This document shows, in pieces, positions 29,307 through 37,913 of a stretch of 64,000 nt of DNA. The notes under the pieces are model-generated. The model did no database searches and was not told where the DNA came from. It worked only from the letters and a program-made list of their open reading frames with translations. Each line of letters starts with the position of its first letter. The stretch's first letter is position 1. The position numbers and the translations under genes are program-made. Source of the DNA: Saprospirales bacterium (GTDB taxonomy: Bacteria; Bacteroidota; Bacteroidia; Chitinophagales; Saprospiraceae); NCBI GenBank assembly GCA_016711045.1, contig JADJTT010000011.1, positions 186,001-250,000 on the forward strand. The letters run 5' to 3'.

Positions 29307-29400
29307 TTAAACCGCAAAGACGCGAAGATGCCTTTCTTTTTCAAAATTATGTGTTGCAAATGCTCTATGTCTTCGCGGCCTTAGCGCCTTTGCGGTTTAA
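29307..29400. repeat. AACCGCAAAG-family hairpin element, copy 3
   Basis: Left arm 29307-29330 and right arm 29367-29400 pair over the TTAAACCGCAAAG end with several mismatches further in. The right arm overlaps the last codons of the neighbouring hydrolase: its C-terminus DIKPQRR is encoded by the element, as if the repeat had inserted into or replaced the original gene end. Confidence 0.8.
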
Positions 29401-30511
29401 TATCTTCCTCACCAGCCCCCCACCAACTTTCAGTCGACGCCTCTCCCATCGCCACCGTCTCCCCTAACCTCGGCGTGCAAAACGGCATCTCCCGCCGCTC
29501 CGCCTCCGCCACAAACCGCTCTACCGGCTCCCGCCAGGAATGTATCGCCAGGGAAAAAGCCCCCCAATGTACAGGGATGATCACCTTCGCACCGACATCG
29601 ATTCCGGCCTGCACCGCCTCCTCGGGGTGGAGGTGGATCTGATGCCACAATTCATTGTACTGCCCGCACTCCATAAAGGCCCAGTCGAAGGGACCAAATT
29701 TTTCGCCAATTTCTTTAAAATGGGGGCCGTACCCCCCGTCGCCGCTCCAATAAATGCAGTGCGCGGGAGTTTGAAATACCCAGCCTCCCCAAAGCGATTT
29801 GGAACGGTCAGAAAGTCCCCTTCCGGAAAAGTGGCGGGAAGGGGTGAAGGTCAGGTTAATGCCGTGAAATTCGGTTTGCTGCCCCCAGTCGAATTCGGTG
29901 ATCTGTTCTTTTGGAACGCCCCAGGCCTCCAGGTGCCGGGCCACGCCCAGCGCCACTAGCCAGGTATTCACCCTCGGACGCAACTTTTTAATGCTCTCAT
30001 AATCCAGGTGGTCGTAATGGTCGTGGGTCATGAGCACGGCATCGATCGGAGGCAATTGGTCGATCAGGTCCAGTGTATTTTCGCTGAAGCGCTTGGTGGC
30101 GAAAGGCGCGATCGGCGAGGCATCAGGTCCCAGCATGGGGTCGATCAAGAGGTTTTTGCCATTTAGTCGGAGTAACAGGGCTGAATGACCGAACCAGGCG
30201 AAAAGCGGTTGGTTATCTTCTTGCTCAAACCGCTCTTTTTCGAGCGGCAAAATGGGAAGCGGCTGCTCCGGAGAACGGGTCTTTCGTCCGCGGATATTGG
30301 CGCGCAACAGCCCGGGGGCCGTTCGCAGATTCACATCCATGGTCGTGGGCGTGCTATTCTCAAATTGATCACCCACCCAGTGCCTGGATTGGCGGTAGGC
30401 TTCTTTTTGAGCCGACGTGAGTCGTCCTCCGAAATGGTTGCGGATGGAGACGTAATACCAGGTAGCCGGGACAGCCAGAACTACGAAGGATACGAGCAAG
30501 ATTGGGGTCAT
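29381..30511 (-). CDS. Metallo-beta-lactamase-fold hydrolase, NAPE-PLD/UlaG-like, membrane-anchored
   Basis: 376 residues from the ATG at 30511 (MTPILLVSFVVLAVPATWYY); the N-terminal hydrophobic segment looks like an uncleaved anchor or signal. The zinc-binding motif THDHYDHLD is followed by further ligands in WSGDGGYG, HLHPEEAV and IPVHWGAF. This arrangement is typical of the N-acylphosphatidylethanolamine phospholipase D-like branch of the beta-lactamase_2 family. A phosphodiesterase on lipid head groups is a reasonable expectation but not proven. The C-terminal DIKPQRR comes from the hairpin element that overlaps the stop codon. An upstream frame to 30616 lacks support. Confidence 0.85.
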   Translation of the reverse strand: MTPILLVSFVVLAVPATWYYVSIRNHFGGRLTSAQKEAYRQSRHWVGDQFENSTPTTMDVNLRTAPGLLRANIRGRKTRSPEQPLPILPLEKERFEQEDNQPLFAWFGHSALLLRLNGKNLLIDPMLGPDASPIAPFATKRFSENTLDLIDQLPPIDAVLMTHDHYDHLDYESIKKLRPRVNTWLVALGVARHLEAWGVPKEQITEFDWGQQTEFHGINLTFTPSRHFSGRGLSDRSKSLWGGWVFQTPAHCIYWSGDGGYGPHFKEIGEKFGPFDWAFMECGQYNELWHQIHLHPEEAVQAGIDVGAKVIIPVHWGAFSLAIHSWREPVERFVAEAERREMPFCTPRLGETVAMGEASTESWWGAGEEDIKPQRR

Positions 30512-30575
30512 TTTTTCTAATTTGGATTGAAATACCCCAATGGAACGGCCAACCTGTATAAACAGTTCAACCGGC

Positions 30576-32462
30576 TTACCGTACCACCTCAAATAACAGC
30601 ACCCCATTTTGTCCACCTACCTGTATGTTAACCAAATAACTCCCAACAGGCAAGGCGCCTTGCATCGAAATTACCTGCTTCCCACTCGTCAGTTCCACCG
30701 TCTCCTCCCCTACTAATTTTCCCAGTACCGTGAAAATTCGGTACGATACCCGCGCCGGCTCCGGCAAATCCATCCGGATTGAAAATACCCCGTGGTTGGG
30801 GTTGGGGAAGATCTCCATGCCGTAAAGCTGGGCCAGATCCGCTACCCCGGTACTGACTACCGTAATTTCCTGGCAAAGGGTATCCGCGCCGCATGCGTTG
30901 TAGACATACTGACAAACGGTGTACGTGCCCGAAAACGCATAGATGTGGGTGATGTCCTCGCCGATAGCGAAATTCCCGTCTCCCAGATCCCAGACGATCG
31001 AATCTGCATCGATGGCGGTGCTGGTAAAGGCGGCTTCAAGTTCATTCAAGGAAAAGGAAAATCCGGCGGTAGGCGCCAGGCACGCCACGGCAATTTGTTG
31101 GGCATAGGGGCGGCTCTCTCCTACGCTTGTTCGGTTTTCGGTCCACACACATACGCTGTTGCCACTGGCGGGACGGTTGAGTTGGATACGCCCTTTCACT
31201 CCGGTGTCGTTGGTCGCTACCGGACGAGTCTCTTCCGGCCAGGCAAAATCGCCGTTCGCGTCCAGATACACAGCAAGGAGGTCGAGGGGAAATACCCCGT
31301 TACTCGTGCCGTCGGACACAATGAATAATGGCTGGTCGTCGATCAGTTGCAAGTCGCCACGGTGCGAAACATAGGCGGCATCGATGGGAAATACGACTTT
31401 TCCCAGGTCCGATAGCTGCCGGGCGCCGGTTACCTTATCAAACTTTTGCACGTATTCCCCTGCCATACCCTGAGAAGGGTCGGTGTATTCACAAATAGCC
31501 CAGACGTAATCCGAGCCCGGGCTGTAGGCAATCTCCGTTTCCCGCTCATAATCGGCCGACTGGGTCGAAAAATCGCTTCCGTTAATCCCCCAGGGAAGGG
31601 TACCATCCGGATTGAGGCGTTGCAGGTAGGAATAAAACTTCAGGCCAACAGCGCCCGAGTATCCGAAATAGAGGTTGTCGCCATCTTGTCTGAGCGGATA
31701 GCGGCGATTAAAAACGGTATACACCCCATCGGTGAGGGCTACGGGCAGTGTCCAAACGGCATTGCCATCGGAGTCGTATCGTTGCGCACCGGGAATGGAG
31801 CTCAGGCCAAATCCACCCCGGTCGTGGAAGATCATGACAAAATCCCCGTTGCTCATTTCTGCAAATTCTCCGGCACTTGTTTTATGGCCAGCCACCAGGG
31901 GCTGGATCGTCACCGGGTCGGCCCAAACCGCGTTGCCGTCGGCATCGAATTTTTGAAAGACGCCCTCATTGCCTGGCAGCCAGGAAACAATAGCCTCTCC
32001 ATTGCTCAACGGCAACACCTTCACATCGTATCCGGCGCCGACATTGACGCCTGTGGAGCCCCACAATTGGGTGCCATCGGGGGCAATTTTGTGCACATAA
32101 GCCAGATTGCCCGCGCCGCTTCCGTTAAATCCGAGATAGACATTATCCTGCGCATCGACAGTGATCGACCAGAGCACCGTAAAACTGCTCATCGGCACGA
32201 CGTTGTTGACCAGCATTCCCTCCGGTCCGAACAACGGGTACCCGTTTTCATCGAGCAACTGCAAGCGCATTTCGTAGTATTCCGGGGCTGGCAGATTGTG
32301 CCAGTAGGCCACATACGTCTTGCCATCGGAGGTACCGACAGCCTGCATATCTTCCGCTTCAGTAGCTGCAACCAGGGTATTCACATCCGTTTCGTCCGTC
32401 CATTGAGCGAACAGGGAAACGGCGACCAGGATCAATGCCAGGGTAAGGAGGTTCTTTTTCAT
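30576..32462 (-). CDS. Secreted PKD-domain protein with T9SS sorting domain
   Basis: 628 residues from the ATG at 32462 (MKKNLLTLALILVAVSLFAQ), a clear signal peptide; the ORF upstream of this is not coding. The body contains propeller-like repeats (GEAIVSWLPGNEG, NGDFVMIFHDRGG, PVATNDTGVKGRI). One PKD domain lies near ~465-540 (VWDLGDGNFAIGEDITHIY, FSGTYTVCQYV), followed by a T9SS type A sorting domain (MEIFPNPNHGVFSI, end GVLLFEVVR). No enzymatic motif is visible. It is probably an adhesin or surface structural protein. It lies 64 bp from the hydrolase gene on the same strand. Confidence 0.8.
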   Translation of the reverse strand: MKKNLLTLALILVAVSLFAQWTDETDVNTLVAATEAEDMQAVGTSDGKTYVAYWHNLPAPEYYEMRLQLLDENGYPLFGPEGMLVNNVVPMSSFTVLWSITVDAQDNVYLGFNGSGAGNLAYVHKIAPDGTQLWGSTGVNVGAGYDVKVLPLSNGEAIVSWLPGNEGVFQKFDADGNAVWADPVTIQPLVAGHKTSAGEFAEMSNGDFVMIFHDRGGFGLSSIPGAQRYDSDGNAVWTLPVALTDGVYTVFNRRYPLRQDGDNLYFGYSGAVGLKFYSYLQRLNPDGTLPWGINGSDFSTQSADYERETEIAYSPGSDYVWAICEYTDPSQGMAGEYVQKFDKVTGARQLSDLGKVVFPIDAAYVSHRGDLQLIDDQPLFIVSDGTSNGVFPLDLLAVYLDANGDFAWPEETRPVATNDTGVKGRIQLNRPASGNSVCVWTENRTSVGESRPYAQQIAVACLAPTAGFSFSLNELEAAFTSTAIDADSIVWDLGDGNFAIGEDITHIYAFSGTYTVCQYVYNACGADTLCQEITVVSTGVADLAQLYGMEIFPNPNHGVFSIRMDLPEPARVSYRIFTVLGKLVGEETVELTSGKQVISMQGALPVGSYLVNIQVGGQNGVLLFEVVR

Positions 32463-32564
32463 GTATGAGAAGTTTAAAGTAGTAAAGACTATAAAGGTAA
32501 GCCTTCTTTCTCTTTTGTCTCCTGATAGCGCGCGTTGGGGACTAATTGATTTAGCCTCGCAAAA

Positions 32565-32695
32565 GTCTGAACTGTGATTTAGATGATTTTTGTGATGAAT
32601 TGCGGGTTGATTTTGTTTTCTTCGCAAGTGCGTAAGTCCTATATGATTTAAAAAATCAACGTAATCATAGAAATCAAATAAATCACAGTTCAGAC
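32565..32695. repeat. Inverted-repeat element with GTCTGAACTGTGATTTA ends
   Basis: A perfect 17-bp inverted repeat (32565-32581 and 32679-32695) encloses ~97 bp of AT-rich sequence with the degenerate ATGATTTTTGTGAT-type pattern. It has no coding capacity. The structure suggests a MITE-like or hairpin intergenic repeat. Confidence 0.8.
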
Positions 32696-32720
32696 AAAAA
32701 AGCGAACCGCTGATTTTATT

Positions 32721-34193
32721 TCAATCAATAATAACCTTCCTCGTCACCCTAACCCCTTCCTTCTCCATTTGAAGAAAATATACCCCTGCCGGTAAGGACC
32801 GGATATCTAAATTCAGGTTATTGCCCGATACCTTTCCTGCAATAACTGACTTGCCTGCACTGTCATACAGCGCAAAATCTCCATTTTCCCAAAAATTGGA
32901 ATCCAATACGATGTGCAACAAATCTCTGGCCGGATTGGGATAGACCTCTACCCTATTCTCTTTGCCCTCTAACTCGATCATCCCCGTGGTACCATTCACA
33001 TCCCGTACCAGGCGCACATAGTTGAAGATCCGGATCACATCGCCTTGCGGACCATTGCCGAGCGGAAAATCGGCTGGATCGCCGGTCTTGGGGTCACTGC
33101 GCTGCGCGCCGGCGCCGTGCACGTCCAGCAGGTTGTAATTGCCCGACATCGGTGGCATTTCCATGAAACCGAGGGCTTCGCCAAAGCAGACATAGACGGC
33201 CTTGGTGTAGGCCATGTCGGGCGGACCATCGCCGTGGGTGGTGCTGGTCCAGCCAAAGGGATAGTTGGTCATTTCGCCCTCGTCGGTGATGGTCGAGGAC
33301 TCGAAGACCGGATCGAGGGCTGCGCTGTTGGTCGTCTGAAGCGAGCGGGAATAATCGACGATGCTCTGCAGTTCCTTGGCATTGGGCAATCGCCAGTCGT
33401 CGTAGCCCAGGTAGTTTTCGGCGTTCTTCTCCTGCACCCAGGCCAGGGCTCCCTCCCAGTTGAGGCCTTCCCCATTGTCGTTCTTGATCCACATCAGTCC
33501 CGTCGCGGCATCTGTGACCGTGCCGTCCATATTGTCGACAAAGTCGTTGATGCCGTAGTTGGAAACACCCCGCACGTAGCGCACTTCGAAGGTCTTCTCC
33601 CCCATGGGGGTATTCGTGCCATAGCCCTTGATCCGGCCATCGGCAAAGTTGACGCCGAAAATGGTGAAAAAGCCCATCATGGTCGTACCCACGTATGCCG
33701 TGCTGGAGGCGTATTGAGCGTCAATAAAGCGCTCGCCGATATCTTCAAATCCATAGCGGAAGTCGAAGTAATTGGTATCGAGAAAGGGAATGGAGGTTTG
33801 CGTATTCATGCCTGTTTTACCCGAAAAGAGGATCAGGGAGTAGAGCTCTTTGATCGTAGGCAGTCGCCAATCGTCGTAGCCCCCAACGGTACAGGTGTCG
33901 GCGCCGGCTACTGCTTGAGGGTAGGTATATTTTCCGGGATACAGATTCTGCTGCCACATCAGCCCTGTGACCAGGTCGGTGATCGTCCCGTCGCCATTGT
34001 CCTGGTAGGCGGGCTGGTAGCCGTTGTGCTGGGCGTCCTGTCCGTAAAAGGCATTTCCGGGCGCCGGAGCAGGGATAGGCCCCTCATTGTGGTAGCAATC
34101 GGATTGGTTGGTGTCGACAATCTTGAAAGGTTGGGAAAAGGCAGTGGTGCAGATGCATGCCAGCAAGCCTAGTGTCATTGATATCTTCCTCAT
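32721..34193 (-). CDS. DUF1566 (Lcl C-terminal domain) protein with T9SS sorting domain
   Basis: 490 residues with signal peptide (1-20, TTAFSQ). Two DUF1566/Lcl-type domains carry the family hallmarks DGTITDLVTGLMWQQN plus WRLPTIKELYSLI (~45-210) and DGTVTDAATGLMWIKN plus WRLPNAKELQSIV (~215-400). Domains of this kind occur in surface lectin-like and adhesin proteins. The C-terminal T9SS type A domain (VEVYPNPARDLL, end VTRKVIID) marks it for outer-membrane export. It is probably a surface-exposed carbohydrate- or protein-binding protein. Confidence 0.85.
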   Translation of the reverse strand: MRKISMTLGLLACICTTAFSQPFKIVDTNQSDCYHNEGPIPAPAPGNAFYGQDAQHNGYQPAYQDNGDGTITDLVTGLMWQQNLYPGKYTYPQAVAGADTCTVGGYDDWRLPTIKELYSLILFSGKTGMNTQTSIPFLDTNYFDFRYGFEDIGERFIDAQYASSTAYVGTTMMGFFTIFGVNFADGRIKGYGTNTPMGEKTFEVRYVRGVSNYGINDFVDNMDGTVTDAATGLMWIKNDNGEGLNWEGALAWVQEKNAENYLGYDDWRLPNAKELQSIVDYSRSLQTTNSAALDPVFESSTITDEGEMTNYPFGWTSTTHGDGPPDMAYTKAVYVCFGEALGFMEMPPMSGNYNLLDVHGAGAQRSDPKTGDPADFPLGNGPQGDVIRIFNYVRLVRDVNGTTGMIELEGKENRVEVYPNPARDLLHIVLDSNFWENGDFALYDSAGKSVIAGKVSGNNLNLDIRSLPAGVYFLQMEKEGVRVTRKVIID

Positions 34194-34401
34194 CGTTTTT
34201 GATTTGTTTCACCGGCAACATTAAGCCTTTGTCCGGGAAGGAAGAAATCTATTCAACGAATGACCGGATTGGCTCAGTGGATGGCCTCCAAATACCCGAT
34301 CAGCTTTTCCAACGCAGCCTCATTGGCCGAAATAAAATATTCCATCAGAGACAGGAATTTGGGCGTTTTCTTATACCCGATCTCAGTTGAGGGTAATAGA
34401 T

Positions 34402-34815
34402 CTATTTTGCCCGCATTTTATTCCCTTTATTCTCATGGGTAATCTCCGCAAGGCCCAACGCCTCCATCAACGGGGGAATGTACATGCCAAATCTTCCCCG
34501 GAAACCTTTTTTCAACCCATACCACCCTCCTACCGGGTTGCTTGCCGAGCGGCCCCAGGCTTCTACAGTTCCTTCCTTCGCCGGTTTTTGTTCGTCTGCA
34601 CTACCCATATCCATCCAGTCCCCGTGTGCTTTGAGCATCTCATGGAGATCGGTCAGGCAACGGATATCATAATGAAGGATCGTTTTCCCCACGGTGCAGA
34701 CCAGTATTTCCCGGCCATCTTTTTCATCCACATGCATGGTGTATTCGGATGATAGCGGCGGGGTTTGCAATTTCAGGGGTTGATCCTTGGTACCGATTTT
34801 CTCTTTGTAGTTCAT
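34402..34815 (-). CDS. Small conserved cytoplasmic protein, uncharacterised family
   Basis: 137 residues, no signal or membrane segment. Strongly patterned sequence (LQTPPLSSEYTMHVDEKDG, SADEQKPAKEGTVEAWGR, GRFGMYIPPLMEALGLAEI) of the sort conserved in a DUF family in Bacteroidota. I recall close relatives annotated only as hypothetical. No catalytic motif stands out. Between it and the previous gene (34194-34401) a minus-strand frame ends ...EYFISANEAALEKLIGYLEAIH and may be a small remnant, but no start could be assigned. Confidence 0.7.
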   Translation of the reverse strand: MNYKEKIGTKDQPLKLQTPPLSSEYTMHVDEKDGREILVCTVGKTILHYDIRCLTDLHEMLKAHGDWMDMGSADEQKPAKEGTVEAWGRSASNPVGGWYGLKKGFRGRFGMYIPPLMEALGLAEITHENKGNKMRAK

Positions 34816-34866
34816 CTTTGGTTTGGTTTTTATGTATGTAAAATATAGGCAAATGGCTGCTCTAAT

Positions 34867-35478
34867 TTAATCCCGTACTTTCCCCGTAAACAAGCTCGCT
34901 TTGCTGTTGTACGGATTGCCCGATGCCCTCCGGAAGGACACTACCTGCCCTGTATGCCAGATGGCATCGGCCAGGGGACCGTTCAGCATGTTCCAGAAAG
35001 GAAACTCGGACCGGCTGTCTTCCCGTTCAAATATGATTGGAAAATCGGCCAGGGTTTCATCGGTGTTTTTCAGCAAGTCGCTCGCGGTTTTCAGATTGTG
35101 GAGCACCTGCTTTCGTTTTTCGTCAAAGCTCAGGGATGGATCTTCCTCCTCCCGGCGCACATTCGGCTTTTTTTCCACGGCATTCAGGATTGTTTGGGAA
35201 AGTCCCAGGATATGGTCGATCGTTTCTTCGCAGGTGCGGGCGTCGGGACTGGGCTTGTAGGCCAGGTCCTCCGGACGAAGGCTTTCCGTGACCCAATAAA
35301 ACCGGAATCCAAGTCCATCGATCATTCGGGCCGCGACGTTCTCCGCGGAGAAGGTATCCGGATAGGCGGGTATCTCGCGGTATGGCAGGGTATCTATTTC
35401 CATGGTGTCGACGGTGATTTGTGCGAAAAATGGCCCCCATAGCGCCAGGAGAGGTAAAATAGCAAATAGTTTTTGCAT
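34867..35478 (-). CDS. Exported DinB-like four-helix protein
   Basis: 203 residues with a signal peptide (MQKLFAILPLLALWGPFFAQ). The mature domain is a DinB/YfiT-like four-helix bundle: LRPEDLAYKPSPDARTCEETIDHILG carries the first metal-binding His, and DAIWHTGQVVSFRRASGNP the C-terminal His of the fold. DinB-like proteins are metal-dependent and mostly cytoplasmic, often acting as thiol S-transferases; an exported version is less common. Substrate unknown. Single gene with no linked partner. Confidence 0.75.
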   Translation of the reverse strand: MQKLFAILPLLALWGPFFAQITVDTMEIDTLPYREIPAYPDTFSAENVAARMIDGLGFRFYWVTESLRPEDLAYKPSPDARTCEETIDHILGLSQTILNAVEKKPNVRREEEDPSLSFDEKRKQVLHNLKTASDLLKNTDETLADFPIIFEREDSRSEFPFWNMLNGPLADAIWHTGQVVSFRRASGNPYNSKASLFTGKVRD

Positions 35479-35495
35479 AGGAAAGCCTTGATATT

Positions 35496-35912
35496 CTAAG
35501 TTTGTGTGGATTTCAGGTACTCCTCTGCGGTCATTACGGGAAGGCCTGCGTGTTTAAAGTCCTTTACATTCCGCGTGATCAACACGGATGCTTGGTTGTG
35601 TGTTGCGGTGTAGTAGTGAAAAGCATCTTCAAAATCCTTTATATCGGACAGTAAAGCCAAGTCTATTTCCCGTGCGCCACTTTCACAAACATGGGTAATG
35701 GTTCTGATCCCGGCAAGGGCCTTTCGCACTTTTTCACTCCCGATCTCCTTCCTCAAAATATACGCTACCGTGATATAGGTCATCGTACTTAAAAGCACGG
35801 TGATTTCTTTCCTTTCGGCCTTTTTGAATAGTTCTTTCGCGTATGCATAGAATGGTTCTCTTCCACCCAGCCAGTCAAGGAATATATTCGTATCCACAAA
35901 TACCTTCTCCAC
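35496..35912 (-). CDS. PIN-domain ribonuclease toxin (VapC-like)
   Basis: A 138-residue PIN domain with acidic residues in the usual places: FVDTNIFLDWL at 5-15 (Asp7), DIKDFEDAFHYYTA (acidic pair around 90-96), and ITRNVKDF (Asp near 118). Toxins of this class cut tRNA or rRNA at specific sites and are held inactive by the cognate antitoxin. It starts 2 bp after the end of the antitoxin gene, a standard toxin-antitoxin layout. Confidence 0.88.
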   Translation of the reverse strand: MEKVFVDTNIFLDWLGGREPFYAYAKELFKKAERKEITVLLSTMTYITVAYILRKEIGSEKVRKALAGIRTITHVCESGAREIDLALLSDIKDFEDAFHYYTATHNQASVLITRNVKDFKHAGLPVMTAEEYLKSTQT

Positions 35913-35914
35913 TG

Positions 35915-36181
35915 TTATTCATGTTTTTTGGTGAGGTAGTTGGCATAATCTGCTCTATAGTCAAAGGTAGTGGATAGTTTTACGATCCCACCCAGTTCCT
36001 CCACAATAGAGTTTTCTTCCTCCGCTTTTGGCTGGTATTCCGACACGATCTTTTGCAGGTAATTTTCCACCAGGAAAGAAAGGCTCACGTGCTTTTCTTT
36101 GGCGTAGATCTTGGCTTGTTCTATTACCTTTTTATCGAGACTTAAGGTGAGTTTGGCAGACACGATTGCTTTTACGTACAA
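35915..36181 (-). CDS. DUF6364-family antitoxin
   Basis: 88 residues from a TTG at 36181; a GTG at 36163 (VSAKLTLSLDKKVIEQ) is the more likely start because family members begin with that strand. The N-terminal half is ribbon-helix-helix-like (KLTLSLDKKVIEQAKIYAKE), for DNA binding, and the C-terminal tail (YRADYANYLTKKHE) would wrap the toxin. Two TACGTACAA direct repeats lie at its start (36173-36181 and 36196-36204), a likely operator. It is paired with the PIN toxin 2 bp downstream. Confidence 0.85.
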   Translation of the reverse strand: MYVKAIVSAKLTLSLDKKVIEQAKIYAKEKHVSLSFLVENYLQKIVSEYQPKAEEENSIVEELGGIVKLSTTFDYRADYANYLTKKHE

Positions 36182-36204
36182 ATAAAAGAAAATTATACGT
36201 ACAA
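36173..36204. promoter_or_regulatory. Paired TACGTACAA repeats, candidate operator of the PIN/DUF6364 pair
   Basis: The 9-mer TACGTACAA occurs at 36173-36181 and 36196-36204 in direct orientation, 23 bp apart (about two helical turns), each containing the palindrome TACGTA. The spacing fits binding of a dimer-of-dimers of a ribbon-helix-helix antitoxin. If this is the operator, translation probably begins at the GTG at 36163 rather than the TTG at 36181. Confidence 0.45.
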
Positions 36205-36224
36205 GTCAATGATGAGTACTCCCT

Positions 36225-37913
36225 CTACCTCAGCAAAGACACCTCCCCTTTCAACTGTTTCACCTCTCCACATACATCAGCTTCCAGTGTCCATGCATAT
36301 ACATCTGAGGGGGCGCGGGTCCCATCCTGGGTGCCATCCCATGGTGTGCCGGAACCGGCATTGTCGAAGACCAGGTTTCCCCAACGATTCCATACCCGCA
36401 AGTGGTAAGGGGTCTGGATGCCTACGGGGCGGAACAAATCGTTGAGTTGATCTCCATCGGGCGTGAAGGCATTGGGTACCTCCAGGTCGCAAAGCGCAGG
36501 CTCCACCAGGATATGGACGCTATCGGAGGCCTGACAACCACTAATATCCATTATCGATACATAAAAAGTGGTGGATTCGTCAACCACCGCGATGGGATCC
36601 GCACAGTCGGCACAGGAGAGTTGGGCTGGTGGTGACCAGTCGTACTCGACCCCGTTCGAAGCGAGTAATTGCACGGGGCTCCCGGGCGTTACCACCGTAT
36701 CCGCGGGAATGGCCATCGGATCCAGATCGCCTAGGTACAGCCATTGGGCGGGAAAATTGGGCAGGGACAAGAATATATTGCCATTGCCAACCAAGGCGCA
36801 CTCTAGCTCGTTGGGCAAAAGTGCGCCTCCCTGGTTGGGACAAGTAATAACCGAAAGGAATTCGATTTCCGTACCGGTGGTGGTAAAATAGATCGTAGGG
36901 ATATAGATCTTTCCATCCGGTCCCAATTGGGGATTACCGGTGAGTACAAACGGGTTCGTATCCGGAATTTCAGGAAAGGAACCAATCACGGTTTTGGACT
37001 GCTCAATATCCGCGGCAGTCAGGTCGAACCGGGTGATTTCCGTGTCGATGGCAAACAGATACCGGCCATTCGGTGAAAATTCGACCCTGGGCGACAATTC
37101 GGGTAAAATAACAGGGTCGCCCACTGCAGCGGTAGCATGATCGAACGGAAATAAATACAGCCCTTGTTCGCCCATGGCGGTGAGCCATTTCCCATTTGGA
37201 GCGGATTTTATAGGCGTGAAAAACAACAGGTCGGTAGGCACCTCCAAAAACGGGCCCACCCCGCTTGCGGTTACAGGAAAAATGATCAAACCCAATCCAC
37301 CTGCTTTGGTCATTATGATCCAGTAATCCGTCCCGTTGGTATGCTGCACGGCGCACAAGCCTTCATAGGTTGACCCATAGACCGTTTCCTGATAATCCAC
37401 CACGCCACCCAGCCCGCCATTCAGATCCATATCTATTTCAAAAAAAGACAGTCCCCGGCCCTGTGGCTGAGAAGGCACGCTTCCACCCAGGTCAAATTCG
37501 CTCTCCTCCATGGTGAAGAGGTAGTAATGCGTAGCGCTACCCGGTACCGGAATGATGACAGCTGATTGTGCCGAACTGTACCCGCCTCCTTCCGTGTAAG
37601 ACATGTTGTACATTTCCTGGTGATCGCGGTTCCAGATAATGCCCGCCGACTCCCCCGGGATGGAGGGGTCTCTCCCACCCCCGTTGGTATAGAAAAGCAA
37701 ATTGCCTGCTGGGTCGGAAATACTGGCACACCCCTCCCGGGTAAACTGCTGCGATCCGCTCCCGAAAACCGGCATACCCTGGTCGAAACGCAGGGAGAGC
37801 CCGATGCCAAAATGCCAGTTTTGGGTACGTGGTACCTGGGCAGACAAGGATAGGCTCCAAATCAGAAAGCTACTAATCAGGAGGCAGCATGTTGCACGGT
37901 ATTTCTTTCTCAT
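36225..37913 (-). CDS. Secreted propeller protein with gliding-motility-type (T9SS type B) C-terminal domain
   Basis: 562 residues: signal peptide (1-25, SLSAQ), an N-terminal seven-bladed-like propeller of the NWHFGIGLSLRFD type (~27-400), one Ig/PKD-like segment (~405-470, VTPGSPVQLLASNGVEYDW), and a T9SS type B sorting domain (EVPNAFTPDGDQLNDLFRPV and VWNRWGNLVFDN, end GEVSLLR). Type B cargo is typically released or attached to surface polymers, as in SprB-like adhesins. The 5' end overlaps the aldo/keto reductase stop by 4 bp, so the pair is translationally coupled despite unrelated functions. Confidence 0.85.
   Translation of the reverse strand: MRKKYRATCCLLISSFLIWSLSLSAQVPRTQNWHFGIGLSLRFDQGMPVFGSGSQQFTREGCASISDPAGNLLFYTNGGGRDPSIPGESAGIIWNRDHQEMYNMSYTEGGGYSSAQSAVIIPVPGSATHYYLFTMEESEFDLGGSVPSQPQGRGLSFFEIDMDLNGGLGGVVDYQETVYGSTYEGLCAVQHTNGTDYWIIMTKAGGLGLIIFPVTASGVGPFLEVPTDLLFFTPIKSAPNGKWLTAMGEQGLYLFPFDHATAAVGDPVILPELSPRVEFSPNGRYLFAIDTEITRFDLTAADIEQSKTVIGSFPEIPDTNPFVLTGNPQLGPDGKIYIPTIYFTTTGTEIEFLSVITCPNQGGALLPNELECALVGNGNIFLSLPNFPAQWLYLGDLDPMAIPADTVVTPGSPVQLLASNGVEYDWSPPAQLSCADCADPIAVVDESTTFYVSIMDISGCQASDSVHILVEPALCDLEVPNAFTPDGDQLNDLFRPVGIQTPYHLRVWNRWGNLVFDNAGSGTPWDGTQDGTRAPSDVYAWTLEADVCGEVKQLKGEVSLLR

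Noticed and set aside
34250..34400. Small minus-strand coding remnant (EYFISANEAALEKLIGYLEAIH)
   Set aside because: It looks protein-like, but no start codon or family could be assigned and it is too short to call.
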